The position numbers and the translations under genes are program-made. 64,000 nt of DNA from contig CAJJDN010000001.1 in NCBI GenBank assembly GCA_905182985.1, positions 630,775 to 694,774 on the forward strand. The letters are read 5' to 3'. Below the pieces are notes generated by a model. The model had not been told where the DNA came from, searched no databases, and saw only the letters and a list, made by a program, of their open reading frames with translations. This DNA comes from Paramecium sonneborni (lineage: Eukaryota > Ciliophora > Oligohymenophorea > Peniculida > Parameciidae). Each line of letters begins with the position of its first letter. Positions within the stretch are counted from its first letter, which is position 1. Positions 1-12,020 of the stretch are shown piece by piece.

Positions 1-21
1 AACGATAATAATTTTATTAAA

Positions 22-1211
22 ATGGCAGATTAATTGAATGCATCCTTCATTAAACAGTCAGAGGACATTATACAATCCAAAAAAGAAGAAATTCTTTAGT
101 TTTTTGATCAGAAAGGCTACAAAGCTGATTCGGCATTTGATGATTAACTTTGGTTTTTTCCAGAAATCAATTCAGACCAAGAACATATACTATGGAAGGT
201 GATAAGTGATACTATTGGATAAGATTAAGTTTATGATGAGAATGTAGGATTGTTCATTTAATTAGTTTGCATCAGAAGCAACCATTGATACTTTTGTTTA
301 GAAATTATTGGATTAAGCAAAAATGATACATCTTAAAATCCTTGATTTTCAAAAAAATATTGATTATTTCAAGGATGAACTTACTAATTTTGATAAATTT
401 TCAAAAGTCATTGAAGCAAGTATTAAAAATCAATAAATCAATTAGATTAGACTGAATATAATTAAGAAAATGCTTTAGTCGTTTCCTTCGTGGATCAAGT
501 CAATTAAATTAGCGAAATGTAAAAAGTATTGAACAAATATTCATTTCTTAGTTTTATAAACTGAAATATAAAGTTGGAACTATTCATCAAAATTATCAAC
601 CTCTTTATCCAGAGAATTCAAATAGATCTACTTGTATTTCTTTGGACAATACTATTGATTCTATAACACTTGTTGTAATGGGGAAGAGATTAGATAAAAA
701 TTTAGGAGATGCAAGAACATTAGGTGAAGATTTTAAAGAATTAGCATAAATTAAAATACCTGTTCTTGACATCTATTAATAAATTAGGCCAAGACATTTT
801 GCTCTTCCAACTATACCTTAATGCTATTTGATAGTAAATTACTAAGATTAAAGTTTGGATGCTCCCTACATAGATAATGTAACTGTTAATCTAAGATTTG
901 ATGTCAGACTCTCATTTGAAGATAGAATCAATATCATTAAATAACAGAAGGAATACAAGAGTGGATTAATCGAAGTAACCATTTTATTTTAATATTACAA
1001 GAAATTCTAAGAGAAACTTAAGCAAAGATTGACTTTGATGGAATAACTTTTGTGTCCATTTAAAATTAATCCTAAATTGTAATATGTTACTGCAAAGGGA
1101 ATCGGATTAAAATAAGATTTTAAAGATGAACCTATTAAACCAAAAAGTGAGAGAAATAAAGAAGAAATCAAACCACCTAAAGAAAGAGAAGCATGTTGCA
1201 TGATATAATGA
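22..1211 (+). CDS. Unknown protein with C-terminal CaaX-like box
   Basis: An ATG at 22 opens a frame that closes at TGA 1209-1211 after removing three short introns (244-265, 420-445, 526-551; 22, 26 and 26 nt), giving 371 aa exactly in frame. The N-terminal half is Lys/Gln-rich and helical-looking. The C-terminal half is a globular-looking segment with no family I recognise. The protein ends ...ACCMIQ-stop, so the last four residues CMIQ fit a CaaX prenylation box, which would suggest membrane attachment; this is inference from the tail only. The next gene lies on the opposite strand and ends about 105 bp downstream. Confidence 0.75.
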
Positions 1212-1316
1212 ATAAATAATATGAAATCTTCATAAAAATATGAAAAATAGCTTTAACTTCAATTTATTGTAGAGAATCTATTATTATTATTTTTTTTAGT
1301 CAAAATAAAATTCATA

Positions 1317-1624
1317 TCAGAAAAATTATAAATCTTAAAGTAGTAAATCTTCATCTGTTTGAGGATCATGCCAACCTTCAAAATTTTATGGCCATGGAGT
1401 CCATACTTATTTTTTTGGTTTTTCAATATTTCCTTAACTGACACTTCTCTAAGTAAACTAATATGATTATAATTTTTTAATAATTCTTGGTGAATCAGGT
1501 TCACTGGGAAGTTTAATAGATGATTTATACTGTTGTATTATTTTATTCAATTAACGAAAATCAGATGATACATTCTTTTATCATTAACTTTTTATTTTTT
1601 CTTTCTCCTGTTGTTTCTATTCAT
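1317..1624 (-). CDS. Small basic protein with tryptophan-rich acidic tail, unknown
   Basis: This frame encodes 93 aa after removing a 26-nt intron (1530-1555). It starts at ATG 1624-1622 and stops at TGA 1319-1317. The N-terminus is a run of Arg, Lys and Asn. The C-terminus is clearly coding by composition: a VWTPWPQNFEGWHDP segment followed by acidic and Leu residues. I do not recognise the family. Its ATG overlaps the stop of the neighbouring frame (TGA 1623-1621), so the boundary between the two genes is uncertain and they could be one gene with an undetected splice. Confidence 0.5.
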
Positions 1625-2462
1625 CCTCCTTATAGTTCAAATTCTTGCTATTGTTAATTTATCTCTTAAATATTGGAATCTAAGAGTTGATCAAATTTAT
1701 CCCATTCATTTATTTTCCATAACCTTTAAGTTCTAATTTTCTAAATTATATTAACTAACTAAATCTGTTGCTAGGTTGATTCTGTTTTGGAATTATGGTT
1801 TATTCAATTGATAAGAATCCAATTATCTAAGTGATCTGATCCTTTAAGTTGATCTACTATAAATCAAATAATTATAATTCATACTTACGGGGATTTTCTG
1901 TTTCCTATTCAAAATCTTTATCTAAAAATTCTATCACTTAATTTTCATTGATTCCATCCACTAAAGTTAAATTTTATTTTTCTTATAATTTTAATATTGG
2001 AATTTTAGTAACTTAAGTTGATTAAGTTGATTATTAAATTTATCTTTCTTGAATAGTGATAGGGATTTCGAAAAGTTTAATTTTAGAATTAGATTTTTTT
2101 TGGAAATATTTCATTAGTTTTGGTTGTTTATCTAGTTATATCTCAAGAGTAGAGAAATTATTGTTGTTTATTAATTTATTGCTTTGAAACAATTATTTCT
2201 GTTTTATATTTTTTGCAATTTGTAGTTCTTTTCTAAGTTATGATATCTTCCTTTCGACTGATAATTTACTTTGATTATTTTCTAAATTGAATCGAGATGT
2301 TGGTAATGATTATTTAGTTGGAGATAATCTTAAAGGTTTTAAGATACTAGGAATAGTTTCTCTACAAGTAGGAATATTATAATGTTAAAGATTTGAATTC
2401 CTTTACTCTAAATGGAATAAATGCATGGCTTTGACAGTTCTTGAAGTTTTAGAAGAGTTCAT
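1621..2462 (-). CDS. Unknown Ser/Lys/Gln-rich protein, middle of gene model unresolved
   Basis: An ATG at 2462 opens about 180 codons of Ser/Lys/Gln-rich, partly coiled-coil sequence (for example LRKELQIAKNIKQKQ). A 32-nt intron probably starts near 1864. After it the best peptide (a LWKINEWDKFDQLL-type stretch) lies in a frame that meets one in-frame TGA before ending at 1621. I could not find a splice pattern that removes this TGA, so the gene could be disrupted, mis-sequenced or mis-modelled here. The 5' part is repeated at 3299-3778 by the assembly duplication; this copy is the complete one. No homologue recognised. Confidence 0.45.
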
Positions 2463-3297
2463 TATTTATATATTAAATCACAAATTAAATTCTAAGAGCT
2501 ACTACAATAATGTAGGATCCAACTTGTTATGTTGTGTTTATTACTCATTTTAAACAGGTTCATCAATTTGTGTTAGAGAGTGATGACTTCCACATACTTT
2601 GATTCCAAAAATATCGTCTTCATCATCCAGTTTAATTGAATTGTTCATTTTATCATCAATTACTGCACCAACCAATTAGATAGTATTATTCTAATTTGAA
2701 TTATTCCTCTTATAAATTTTTGTTGAAGTATCTAATTTAAATTATCTTAATTTAGTTTTAAAATCTTAAATTTCTTTTTCTCTTTTGATTTTAATTGAGA
2801 ATCCAAGACTCTTTTAAGATCGAGTGATTTCTTAATTTTCCATGATAGAGTCAATTTATTTACTTTTAATAAGCGTGTTCTATAATTCAAAATTCAAAAC
2901 AGTTGCGCTATTAATTAGTGACTTATTAAGAAGATCACTATTTTAACTTATTTTACTAGTATCCATATCATCTTTTGTAATTTTTTTTGTAAGGGGCTTT
3001 CTAGGAGTTTACATATTTGGTATCCATATGTGTTTTAGTGCTTCTGAGGCGGTTAATCTTTTCAAAGGATTCCACATCATTAGTCTTTTGATTAAGTCTC
3101 TGCAACTAGAGGAAAGGGACAAAAATTATTGTTTTTGGAATGCCTCATTGATTGATTAACTGTAGAGTGTATAAAAATAGAATACCTATTGGCCAACAAA
3201 GCAATTATTTCAGCAGTATTATCTGAAGTGAATGGCAATACTCCTGTTAAAGATTGATAAATAATAACTCCAATTGCCCATATATCAACCTACTGAT
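1983..3297. repeat. Direct duplication copy 1 across an N gap (1315 bp)
   Basis: This block reads the same as 3299-4613, and the two copies are separated only by the N at 3298. Copy 1 ends exactly at the N and copy 2 begins exactly after it, the signature of two overlapping contigs joined without merging. It holds the 5' part of the gene at 1621-2462 and a truncated 3' part of the kinase that is complete in copy 2. Confidence 0.95.
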
Positions 3298-3298
3298 N

Positions 3299-4613
3299 TT
3301 ATAATTTTAATATTGGAATTTTAGTAACTTAAGTTGATTAAGTTGATTATTAAATTTATCTTTCTTGAATAGTGATAGGGATTTCGAAAAGTTTAATTTT
3401 AGAATTAGATTTTTTTTGGAAATATTTCATTAGTTTTGGTTGTTTATCTAGTTATATCTCAAGAGTAGAGAAATTATTGTTGTTTATTAATTTATTGCTT
3501 TGAAACAATTATTTCTGTTTTATATTTTTTGCAATTTGTAGTTCTTTTCTAAGTTATGATATCTTCCTTTCGACTGATAATTTACTTTGATTATTTTCTA
3601 AATTGAATCGAGATGTTGGTAATGATTATTTAGTTGGAGATAATCTTAAAGGTTTTAAGATACTAGGAATAGTTTCTCTACAAGTAGGAATATTATAATG
3701 TTAAAGATTTGAATTCCTTTACTCTAAATGGAATAAATGCATGGCTTTGACAGTTCTTGAAGTTTTAGAAGAGTTCATTATTTATATATTAAATCACAAA
3801 TTAAATTCTAAGAGCTACTACAATAATGTAGGATCCAACTTGTTATGTTGTGTTTATTACTCATTTTAAACAGGTTCATCAATTTGTGTTAGAGAGTGAT
3901 GACTTCCACATACTTTGATTCCAAAAATATCGTCTTCATCATCCAGTTTAATTGAATTGTTCATTTTATCATCAATTACTGCACCAACCAATTAGATAGT
4001 ATTATTCTAATTTGAATTATTCCTCTTATAAATTTTTGTTGAAGTATCTAATTTAAATTATCTTAATTTAGTTTTAAAATCTTAAATTTCTTTTTCTCTT
4101 TTGATTTTAATTGAGAATCCAAGACTCTTTTAAGATCGAGTGATTTCTTAATTTTCCATGATAGAGTCAATTTATTTACTTTTAATAAGCGTGTTCTATA
4201 ATTCAAAATTCAAAACAGTTGCGCTATTAATTAGTGACTTATTAAGAAGATCACTATTTTAACTTATTTTACTAGTATCCATATCATCTTTTGTAATTTT
4301 TTTTGTAAGGGGCTTTCTAGGAGTTTACATATTTGGTATCCATATGTGTTTTAGTGCTTCTGAGGCGGTTAATCTTTTCAAAGGATTCCACATCATTAGT
4401 CTTTTGATTAAGTCTCTGCAACTAGAGGAAAGGGACAAAAATTATTGTTTTTGGAATGCCTCATTGATTGATTAACTGTAGAGTGTATAAAAATAGAATA
4501 CCTATTGGCCAACAAAGCAATTATTTCAGCAGTATTATCTGAAGTGAATGGCAATACTCCTGTTAAAGATTGATAAATAATAACTCCAATTGCCCATATA
4601 TCAACCTACTGAT
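3299..4613. repeat. Direct duplication copy 2 (1315 bp)
   Basis: Second copy of 1983-3297. It carries the 3' half of the complete kinase gene and a truncated 5' fragment (3299-3778) of the unknown gene that is complete at 1621-2462. Confidence 0.95.
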
Positions 4614-5404
4614 TATAGCCATAGATTTGACTATTCATTATTTCTGGTGCTCGATAATGTAGGTTACCAGTAACTGTTAACATTTGATTTCTCATATATC
4701 TAAATGTACTATTGTTGAAACTAACAAATCTTCTTGAAACTCCGAAGTCTATCAATTTGACTGTGTAATCGCTATAAATAACAATTATTATACTTTGGAT
4801 TTATAAGCACATTATCTGGTTTAATATCTCTATGACAAATACCACAACTGTGGAGACATCTAATGCTCTTTAATAAAGAACATGCTATTCTTTAAACTTC
4901 TTATTCTTTCAATTTTATTCTTTTCTATAATAACGATTATAAATCCTGAAATGGCACGTATTCCATTACCATATATATTACATTAATGTCAATATATAAT
5001 TTATAGCTTTTTGCAATATAAGGACTTTTGATTATTGTAGAATTGATAAATGTCTATCTAATAATATCTAATTGTTCTTCATCTGGAGTCTATATAATTT
5101 TGACAGCAAATAATTATTAAGGATTGTCTTTTTTCCAACAAATTCTAACTATACCATTAGTACCTTCACCTAGTTTTTTTCCAAGTATAAATTCATCTTC
5201 GAAATTTGTGGATTTTACTCCTATTTATTTGAAGTCTTAATCTTCCATTTCGTCATCGCTAAATGATATTGATTATGCTTATTAGCCAATCAAAGGAGTT
5301 TATGTTTTTCTAATTGGCTCTTCGTCATTTATGGGTGATATATTTCGAGCTGAGACCAGAAAACCTTTCATTTTCTCCATTTATTTATGAAATTTGGTTT
5401 GCAT
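3794..5404 (-). CDS. CAMK-like serine/threonine protein kinase
   Basis: The catalytic domain occupies roughly residues 60-330. Visible motifs are the glycine loop LGEGTNGIV, the lysine in FAVKII, the catalytic loop [16 protein letters not shown], an APE equivalent (YRAPEIM) and the VDIWAIGVII segment of subdomain IX. Several short introns interrupt it, including a 26-nt one just after TAEIIALLAN. A Ser/Lys/Gln-rich tail of about 170 residues follows and ends ...LLEFNL-stop at 3796-3794. Start choice is uncertain: in-frame ATGs lie at 5422, 5404 and 5380. It is divergent from the casein kinase 1 gene, with only about 15-57 bp between starts. Substrate unknown. Copy 1 (2478-3297) holds only the 3' half because of the assembly duplication. 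Confidence 0.85.
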
Positions 5405-5437
5405 TCCTAAGCTTTAGATCATTATTATTAATTTTAT

Positions 5438-6663
5438 ATGGATTCTATTTTAGGAAAAGACCTTACTAATAATACAATTGGGCGTTAATTTAAATTAGTC
5501 AAGAAAATTGGATCTGGAGCTTTTGGTGAGATATATTTAGTATAATCTTAATCTAAATCTGAATATGCTATGAAATTGGAAAGAAATGATAACAAACATC
5601 CTTAAATATTATTTGAAGCTAAACTATACAATTATCTTTAAGGTTAAGATTCATATGATAAAGGTAATTTTATTATATAATTCGAAGGAAGGCATTCCAA
5701 AAATTCACGATTAAGGAACTGACGGTGATTATAATTACATCGTCATGGATCTTTTAGGATCATCCTTAGAAGAATTATTTAACAAAAATCATAGGAAACT
5801 ATCACTTAAATCAGTTCTTATGCTTGCAGATTAATTAATCTAAAGAATTGAATATATTCATTCAAAATAATTTCTACATAGAGATATTAAACCAGATAAT
5901 TTTTTAGTTGGAGTGGGAAGCAAAAGTTCAAGACTTTATGTTGTTGATTTTGGTTTAGCTAAGAGATATATAACTAAAGAAGGACATATCCCTTATAAGG
6001 AAGGAAAAAGTTTAACTGGAACTGCCAGATATGCATCTATAAATACACATGTTGGTTTAGAATAATCTAGAAGAGATGATTTAGAATCTCTTGGTTATGT
6101 GTTAATGTATTTACTAAGAGGATAATTACCATGGTAAAATATGAAAGCTGCAAATCAGAAAGATAAATATTAAAAAATTATGGAAAAAAAATAAGAAACA
6201 ACTCCAGAATAACTTTGTAAGGGATATCCCAATGAATTGACTCAATATTTATAGTATTGTAGAGCTTTAAAATTTGAAGATAAACCTGATTATAATTATC
6301 TTAGAAATCTTTTTAGAGTAATTTTATTCTTTGTTATTATTTTAGGAAGCATTTAGAAAACAAGGCTTTGAATGGGATTATAAATTTGAATGGATTTAAG
6401 AAGAAATTATAAAAGAAGAAAAATTCTTGGGAGCACCTATTATTTTAAAAACAGCAGACTTACCCACTAACACAAAATAAAGTAATTTTCAAACAATTAA
6501 AGCTCCTTTACTTATGCAATTTTAATCTAGGTTATCATAACAAGCTTCTTAAGAAAAAAAACGTAATTCTTCTTATACTAAAAATAATAATTTAAATAGA
6601 TAAATGACTGGACTACTTGCACCTAAAATTAATACCAACAAAGATAGAGCTAGAAAATATTGA
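5438..6663 (+). CDS. Casein kinase 1 family protein kinase
   Basis: The protein is 389 aa after removal of two 28-nt introns (5664-5691, 6318-6345). The kinase domain spans about residues 15-300: [13 protein letters not shown], the lysine in [28 protein letters not shown] and the CK1 signature [12 protein letters not shown], then [19 protein letters not shown]. The second intron falls just before [16 protein letters not shown], the usual end of a CK1 catalytic domain. The Gln/Ser/Asn/Lys-rich tail ends RARKY-stop. CK1 enzymes are acidotropic Ser/Thr kinases; the substrate cannot be told from sequence. A typical full-length, intact gene. Confidence 0.95.
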
Positions 6664-6995
6664 ATTCACATATAAATATATTTATAAATCTAATTTTTCA
6701 ATCTTTTAATTTATTTACATGCAAGTAGAGTTAGCTGTTTCTATGATATAAAAATATTATTATTTTAGTAAAGGATAAAATTATTAATATAATGAACCCG
6801 ATATAAATATATTCCTCTTACTCTAAAGATTGTGTATGCTTTTAAAAATTATAAGCCAACATTTTCAAAGAGATTATCACTTAAGGAAAAATTACAATAT
6901 TGAATTTTCCTATGATTTTAGCTTAAGCAAGTGGAACCTAGGATTAATTTACGTTCATACATTCTACAAAACTATACATAAGTCTTTTTAATCAA

Positions 6996-7946
6996 TCAAT
7001 GAGAGTTCCTTTATTTTATCTTATTATATCGATACAGCATACATAAAATTTGAGAGACTTTTTGTCTATTCAGTAAGTACATTAATAGGTACACTATTTA
7101 AATGAAAAATTGATATGTATTTAAATGAATCAACTAATTATATAAGTATTTGATACCTAAAAGCTCTATAAAAAAATAAAATCCAATTTTATAATAAAAG
7201 TCTACTGGAGTAAATTTTACACTCATTGAAATCAATATTATATATAGCGCTTTTTGAAAATATTCTCTTCCATCATTTATAGCTGTTGAAATACAAGACT
7301 TTTCATCTTATTTTTTAAACACTGATCCCTTAAGTTTGATTAAACTTAAAACAAATAAAGCTAGATATAAAAGTTAAACTTTCTAACTAAATATTACATT
7401 ATAAACAGTCAATTATAATCCTAATAAACATGCATGAGCAAAGATATAAATAAATGAATAGAATAAATATCTATTAATAACAGATTAATTTTTGTAAACA
7501 TTTTACCAATACAGTTGTCTTATTATGTAATCACCTTATGTACAAGCCAACCTATCAAGTAAATCTAAAATCTAGATTATTCCGTATAGTTTGATTTAAG
7601 ATTAACCTCTAATTATATGATACCAAAATCCAACTTCAAAATAGTTAAATGTGAAAAGCCAAGTTATTGTCCAAATCATTATGGTTTAAATTAAGTCCAA
7701 TCTAAATTAAATTGAAATTATGTTTTTAGTTAAAATAAATAAAATTATTCTTATTGGAGATATTATTACTGCATCAATTATTGAATCCAACATCAGAATT
7801 CCAACCTTTATAAAAAATTGATAAACAGGTAGTGGAGTAGTATAATGTATTAAACCTGCTTCGGGTACATGAATGCTTTTATTTTGATTTCCTATCTAAT
7901 TTGTGTTAGGATAATAAAGAAGCACTTTTTAAAAGAAATGCTTCAT
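6996..7946 (-). CDS. TAPT1/POD1-family multi-pass membrane protein
   Basis: An intronless 316-aa frame runs from ATG 7946 to TGA 6998-6996. Signature stretches of the TAPT1 family are visible: FWYHIIRGQSQIKLYGI, LDLLDRL, an inner hydrophobic region, then LIKLKGSVFKK and a REYFQKAL segment matching the RERF motif. Several transmembrane segments are evident. Family members act at the ER or Golgi and in ciliary biogenesis. The C-terminus is uncertain: the same frame continues beyond the TGA with similar composition to about 6690, and no GT-AG intron of normal size removes the TGA. Either the protein is short, or the end is disrupted or mis-read. Confidence 0.75.
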
Positions 7947-10336
7947 TAAAATAATTTTATTTTAATTTCTTATTTCCTAATTATTGTTTAATAAATTTCA
8001 GCTTTCGTCATTTATTTAGGTACACATTTGTAATAAATATAATAGAAAGAAGTATTTATTCATTTTTTATTAATAATAAAAAATGAAATTTGAAAATTAA
8101 TGGCACTTAAAAACAGGTAAGTTAATACAAGAATAAAATTGAAATTATATCATTTCCAAAATGCTAAATTGTTCATCAAAAATTAAATCGAAGATATAAA
8201 GTTAGTCTCATTACAAAAATATTAATTTTAAAAAATAATAATTCAATTTTTTATCATAATTGATAAATTAAAAAGAAAGTTAGAATTATAATTATTTGTT
8301 TAGAATGTTTTTAAAATGATAAATACATTAAATATTCATTTAGATGATGAAATATGTGCAAGATAATTTTATTTTACACTCTAAAAAAAATAGATGCTTT
8401 ATAAAAACGGTTAATTTAAATGGCTTATTGTTAATAATAGTTACCATAATATTTAATGAAAGATGATTAAATAGATAGGTACAAAAGAACAATAAATTGA
8501 TATGAACATGGTTTGATTTTTAATGCCCTATTAATTTAGTAAGATTCACTATCTTGGCTAACTTTATATGCATATTTAATTAGTATACCAAATTAAGTAA
8601 ATGATGTGTTAACTTTGAATTTCTCTTTCTAATAAAAAAATAACATTCATGCTATCAAACTTATATAAGTGGAAAGCTAAATTGAGAAGAGCAGTAAAAT
8701 AGTATAGGAAATTTAGGTTTCTTAATTAAAGGAAAAAATCTAATAAGATAACTAAACGAAAGCATCATTTTTAGAATAATATATTTCCATAAAAAGGCTA
8801 AAGAAATAAACATATAAAACATTTTCTATCAAAATCAATTAGACCTTAGGGCATTAAAATGATGTTTCTACCATTTATTTGCCTTAATTAGAAATTTAAT
8901 ATCGCATATATTGGAGAAGTGTATAAAAAAGACTAAATTTGTTTCACTTAAATAAATTTAAACCTTGCCTAGATTCATGCATTTGGATAAAATGGAAAAT
9001 GATTAGGTGCCATAACTTCAGAAAAAATTCTTATAGATTAAAAAAATTAATATTTTTTATGAAGTTAAAATTGGGTTCAAAGATGTTGATTATATTTATT
9101 AAAAAGTACCTTTCAAATCCTTCAAATAAAAAAAGGAAATTTAGTTATTCTTTGTAATGGAAGCTATAGTTTTTAAAAAACTGAAGGTTTTAGCATGTCT
9201 GCACTTGGAATTAATTTTCTTAAGATGAAAATTATACATTAATTAATAGAAAATCTTCAAATAATTAAATTATTTAATTAAGCTTCCTTCTAAAAATCTA
9301 ATGCTAGATTGTGATTCATCAGAATAATTTAGATTAAACTTTATTAAATTATCTTAAAGCAGAATTAAATCTAAATTTACAATCTCTAAATCAAAAAAAT
9401 TAACTCTCTTTTTAAGAATAAAGAAATAAATTATTTTGTAAAAAGGTTTCATAAAGGCATTATCTAAAAATAATATAAATAATTAAGTAACTAGATAATC
9501 AACTTATAATATCATGGAAACATTTGAGGATAATTAAAAAAATTGAAAAAACTAGAAATAAAATATGTTACTAAAATAAAAATTAAAAAAAAAAAAAGCA
9601 TGATTTATTTTGATTAATAATCATTGATATTTTTATTTTTTAAAATCTCTTTCAAAAATTAAGTCATTATATTTGTTGCATAATTTAATTGGATAATTGA
9701 GGATAAAAATTAAATTAATTAGTTAGATTAATAAATAAATATTTCAAATTAAAATATAATTTATAATAAAAATCTAATTAGTTTTTTGAATCTTAATCTA
9801 AATTTCACTAAAATATGTTGGTTGCCTCTACCAAAGAATAATAAAATAAATTTATTTATAATTGAGTATTTCTTCAAAAAAATTATTAGGCGAACAATTA
9901 AATATTATGTTCTAATAAGTTAGAATAATGTATTCAATAATAATTATCAAATGATTACTTAAATAAACAAATATCCATTAATTTTTCCGATAATAATGAT
10001 GCTTATTAGGTTATAATAACATTAGCCTTACATATCAAAAATAATTATTTTTTACCTAATTAAAGAAAAAAGTGAAATGAAAAAAAAAGATTTTTAATAA
10101 GATATCTTAAATTATGTATTATAGTAAGATTTGCTATAGCTAAAAACATTAGTTTAAAGTAAAAGTTGTTTTGAGGTTAAATGCAATAATAACTAAATAG
10201 CGTGAAAAAGAAAAGTAAATGTTGAAGGATTGAAGTAATACATTAACTTTATGTAATAATTTATACTCTCTAATCTTGTTATAATATTATACTAATTTAT
10301 AAAAAATATGATATAAATTTTTTCATTAGAATTTGA
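7947..10336. other. Long AT-rich stretch with only gene-like fragments
   Basis: No intact gene could be assembled over 2.4 kb. On the + strand, frames at about 8617-9000 and 9160-9300 look coding by composition (for example IAYIGEVYKKDQICF and KMMFLPFICLNQK) but are split by TGAs and frame changes without usable introns. They may be a decayed gene or one whose introns I could not place. From 9300 to 10336 I see only AT-rich sequence with short A and T runs. Random open frames are common here because TGA is the only stop. Confidence 0.4.
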
Positions 10337-10616
10337 TCAATCTTTTTAGGTTTCTTTTGATTATTTTTCTAAGTAATCAATTAATTATTCTAGCCTTTCT
10401 ATGTTTTGTTTGCATTTCTAAATTTCTTAATCTTTTTCACTTATGTTTCTTTTTAACTCTTAACTTTCTTTAATTAACTAAACCATTTCTGAGGAGTGTT
10501 TTCTATAAGACAATGAAATTAATTTACTTTGGATCTTAATCATTATTTAAAAGCTAATCATTTTATTATTTAGGTATTTCATATTAAATAGATTTAGCAA
10601 AAGGGATACTAGACAT
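10337..10616 (-). CDS. Small coiled-coil protein
   Basis: The protein is 84 aa after removing a 25-nt intron (10503-10527). It starts at ATG 10616 and stops at TGA 10339-10337. From about residue 35 it is a continuous heptad-like helix (EMVQLIKESQELKRN and EIQKCKQNIERLEQLIDYL), consistent with a coiled coil. Family unknown. The exact in-frame splice and strong helical periodicity support a real short gene rather than a chance frame. Confidence 0.65.
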
Positions 10617-10898
10617 TAAATCAGGTTTGAATTAATTTCGACCAATAAATTATTGCTTAAACTAAGATGCAAAATGCTAATGGGTTTCTATTTGTTTTTA
10701 CTTGCTAAATAAAATTATTGGGATGGAATTATTATTGGGTCGGTAATTTTGGTTTTAGGTAGGGTTGTCTGGAGGGTGGTTATTAAATAAACATGAAATA
10801 ATTTATATTATATATTATTTATAATATTGTTAATTCATATTGTTGATTTTGGCGGATAAATGGAAGTATTGTGTTATAAGTATATTTAGCATTTTATA

Positions 10899-11614
10899 AT
10901 GAACCTTGATGATACAGATTGTAATTCTATATAAATTAAAATATAGTTAAAACTCCATAAAAATAGCAATTATCCAAATCACCCATTACATATTTTAAGC
11001 AAAGTTCGCCTAAGAAACTCAAAGAGGAATTCAAAAAATTTAAGATTATTAAGAAATTGGAATTCAATGATGATCAGATAGTAATAAGATAAGATGGAAT
11101 ACTTGGTCGAAGCAAACGTAATACTCCTAAAGAAAACAAAGGTAATAATAAACTATTAAATTAGTAAATTCAACCTACACTTTGGGTTTATTAAATTCTA
11201 TAGAACTTAACCAACATAATGTTATTGTTAATAAATTAGTGAAACCAAGTGATGATGATTTATTTAATCTCTCTAGAGATGAAAATATTGTCTGTAAATG
11301 TAGAAAATCAAAATGCATTAAAAATTATTGTGTCTGTAGTGCCAACAATCAAGAATGTTCTTTTAAATGTGAATGCTACAATTGCTCAAATAAATAACCA
11401 AAATCAGCTGTCTCTAAATAATCTGGATCTGAATATCTAGGTTGTAATTGCAGAAGATAAGAGTATGACTTCTAAATTAATTCATAGTTGTTCTAAAGGA
11501 TATTGTGAATGTCAAAAACGAAAAATCAAATGCACATCTAAATGTAGTTGTTGTGATGAATGTAAAAATTGTGATATCCAACCATTACCCTTCCAATTAG
11601 ATAGTTTATTCTGA
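10899..11614 (+). CDS. CXC (CRC) domain protein, tesmin/LIN54/TSO1-like
   Basis: The protein is 213 aa with three short introns (10921-10946, 11142-11164, 11463-11487). Two cysteine-rich CXC motifs lie in the C-terminal half: CKCRKSKCIKNYCVC...CSFKCECYNC, then after a spacer GCNCRRQDCSKGYCEC...CTSKCSCCDEC. This duplicated CRC arrangement binds zinc and DNA in LIN54/tesmin-type regulators, which act in cell-cycle transcription in animals and plants. The N-terminus is basic (SPKKLKEEFKKFK). The third intron splits the second CXC motif exactly, a good check of the model. After the stop the frame stays open with a Gln/Leu/Glu helix-like stretch, so an alternative C-terminus is possible. Likely nuclear. 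Confidence 0.9.
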
Positions 11615-11809
11615 TTTCAAATTTCATTAATTAATTAATTATCTTATACTATCAATAAACAATAATTACTTAAAGAAGAATTAGAATTATTGCTTAATTA
11701 TAAGTAAAATAATAATTACAATAATTATCATTTAATTCAATCTAAAAAAGTAATTCATATTATTTTATTGGCTTGGTTAAGCTCCTTTTATTAATAATTT
11801 ATAAATAAT

Positions 11810-11985
11810 ATGAACAATTTCTTTCCAAATAATTTGAATCCTTCAAAGAATAATAATTTTATGGTATTTTTAATTAATCATAGAACTTATTTTAATTAAT
11901 CAAATATTCTATCTTATCTTTTATGATCTAAAATAAGTAGAATAATAGATTATTTGGTTTTTTAGGAACATTTATTATAAATTGA
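11810..11985 (+). CDS. Possible small protein, unknown
   Basis: An ATG at 11810 reads about 51 codons to TGA 11983-11985 if a 20-nt intron-like segment is removed near 11863. The N-terminus is Asn-rich, followed by a hydrophobic stretch (NLFQLIKYSILSFMI). Nothing is recognised. It could equally be chance, or part of a 3' extension of the CXC gene. It ends only about 35 bp from the end of the convergent RED gene. Confidence 0.25.
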
Positions 11986-12020
11986 TATTAGTAATATATT
12001 AAAATTTTCATGATTATATT

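Noticed and set aside
1259..1504. 81-codon minus-strand frame
   Set aside because: Overlaps the small Trp-rich protein in another frame; that frame has better composition and an in-frame splice.
1983..4613. Segmental duplication or tandem gene amplification
   Set aside because: Duplication ends coincide exactly with the N and the copies show no difference I could see; contig overlap is simpler.
9580..9600. Poly-A run as a retroposed gene tail
   Set aside because: No upstream coding match; A runs are common in this composition.
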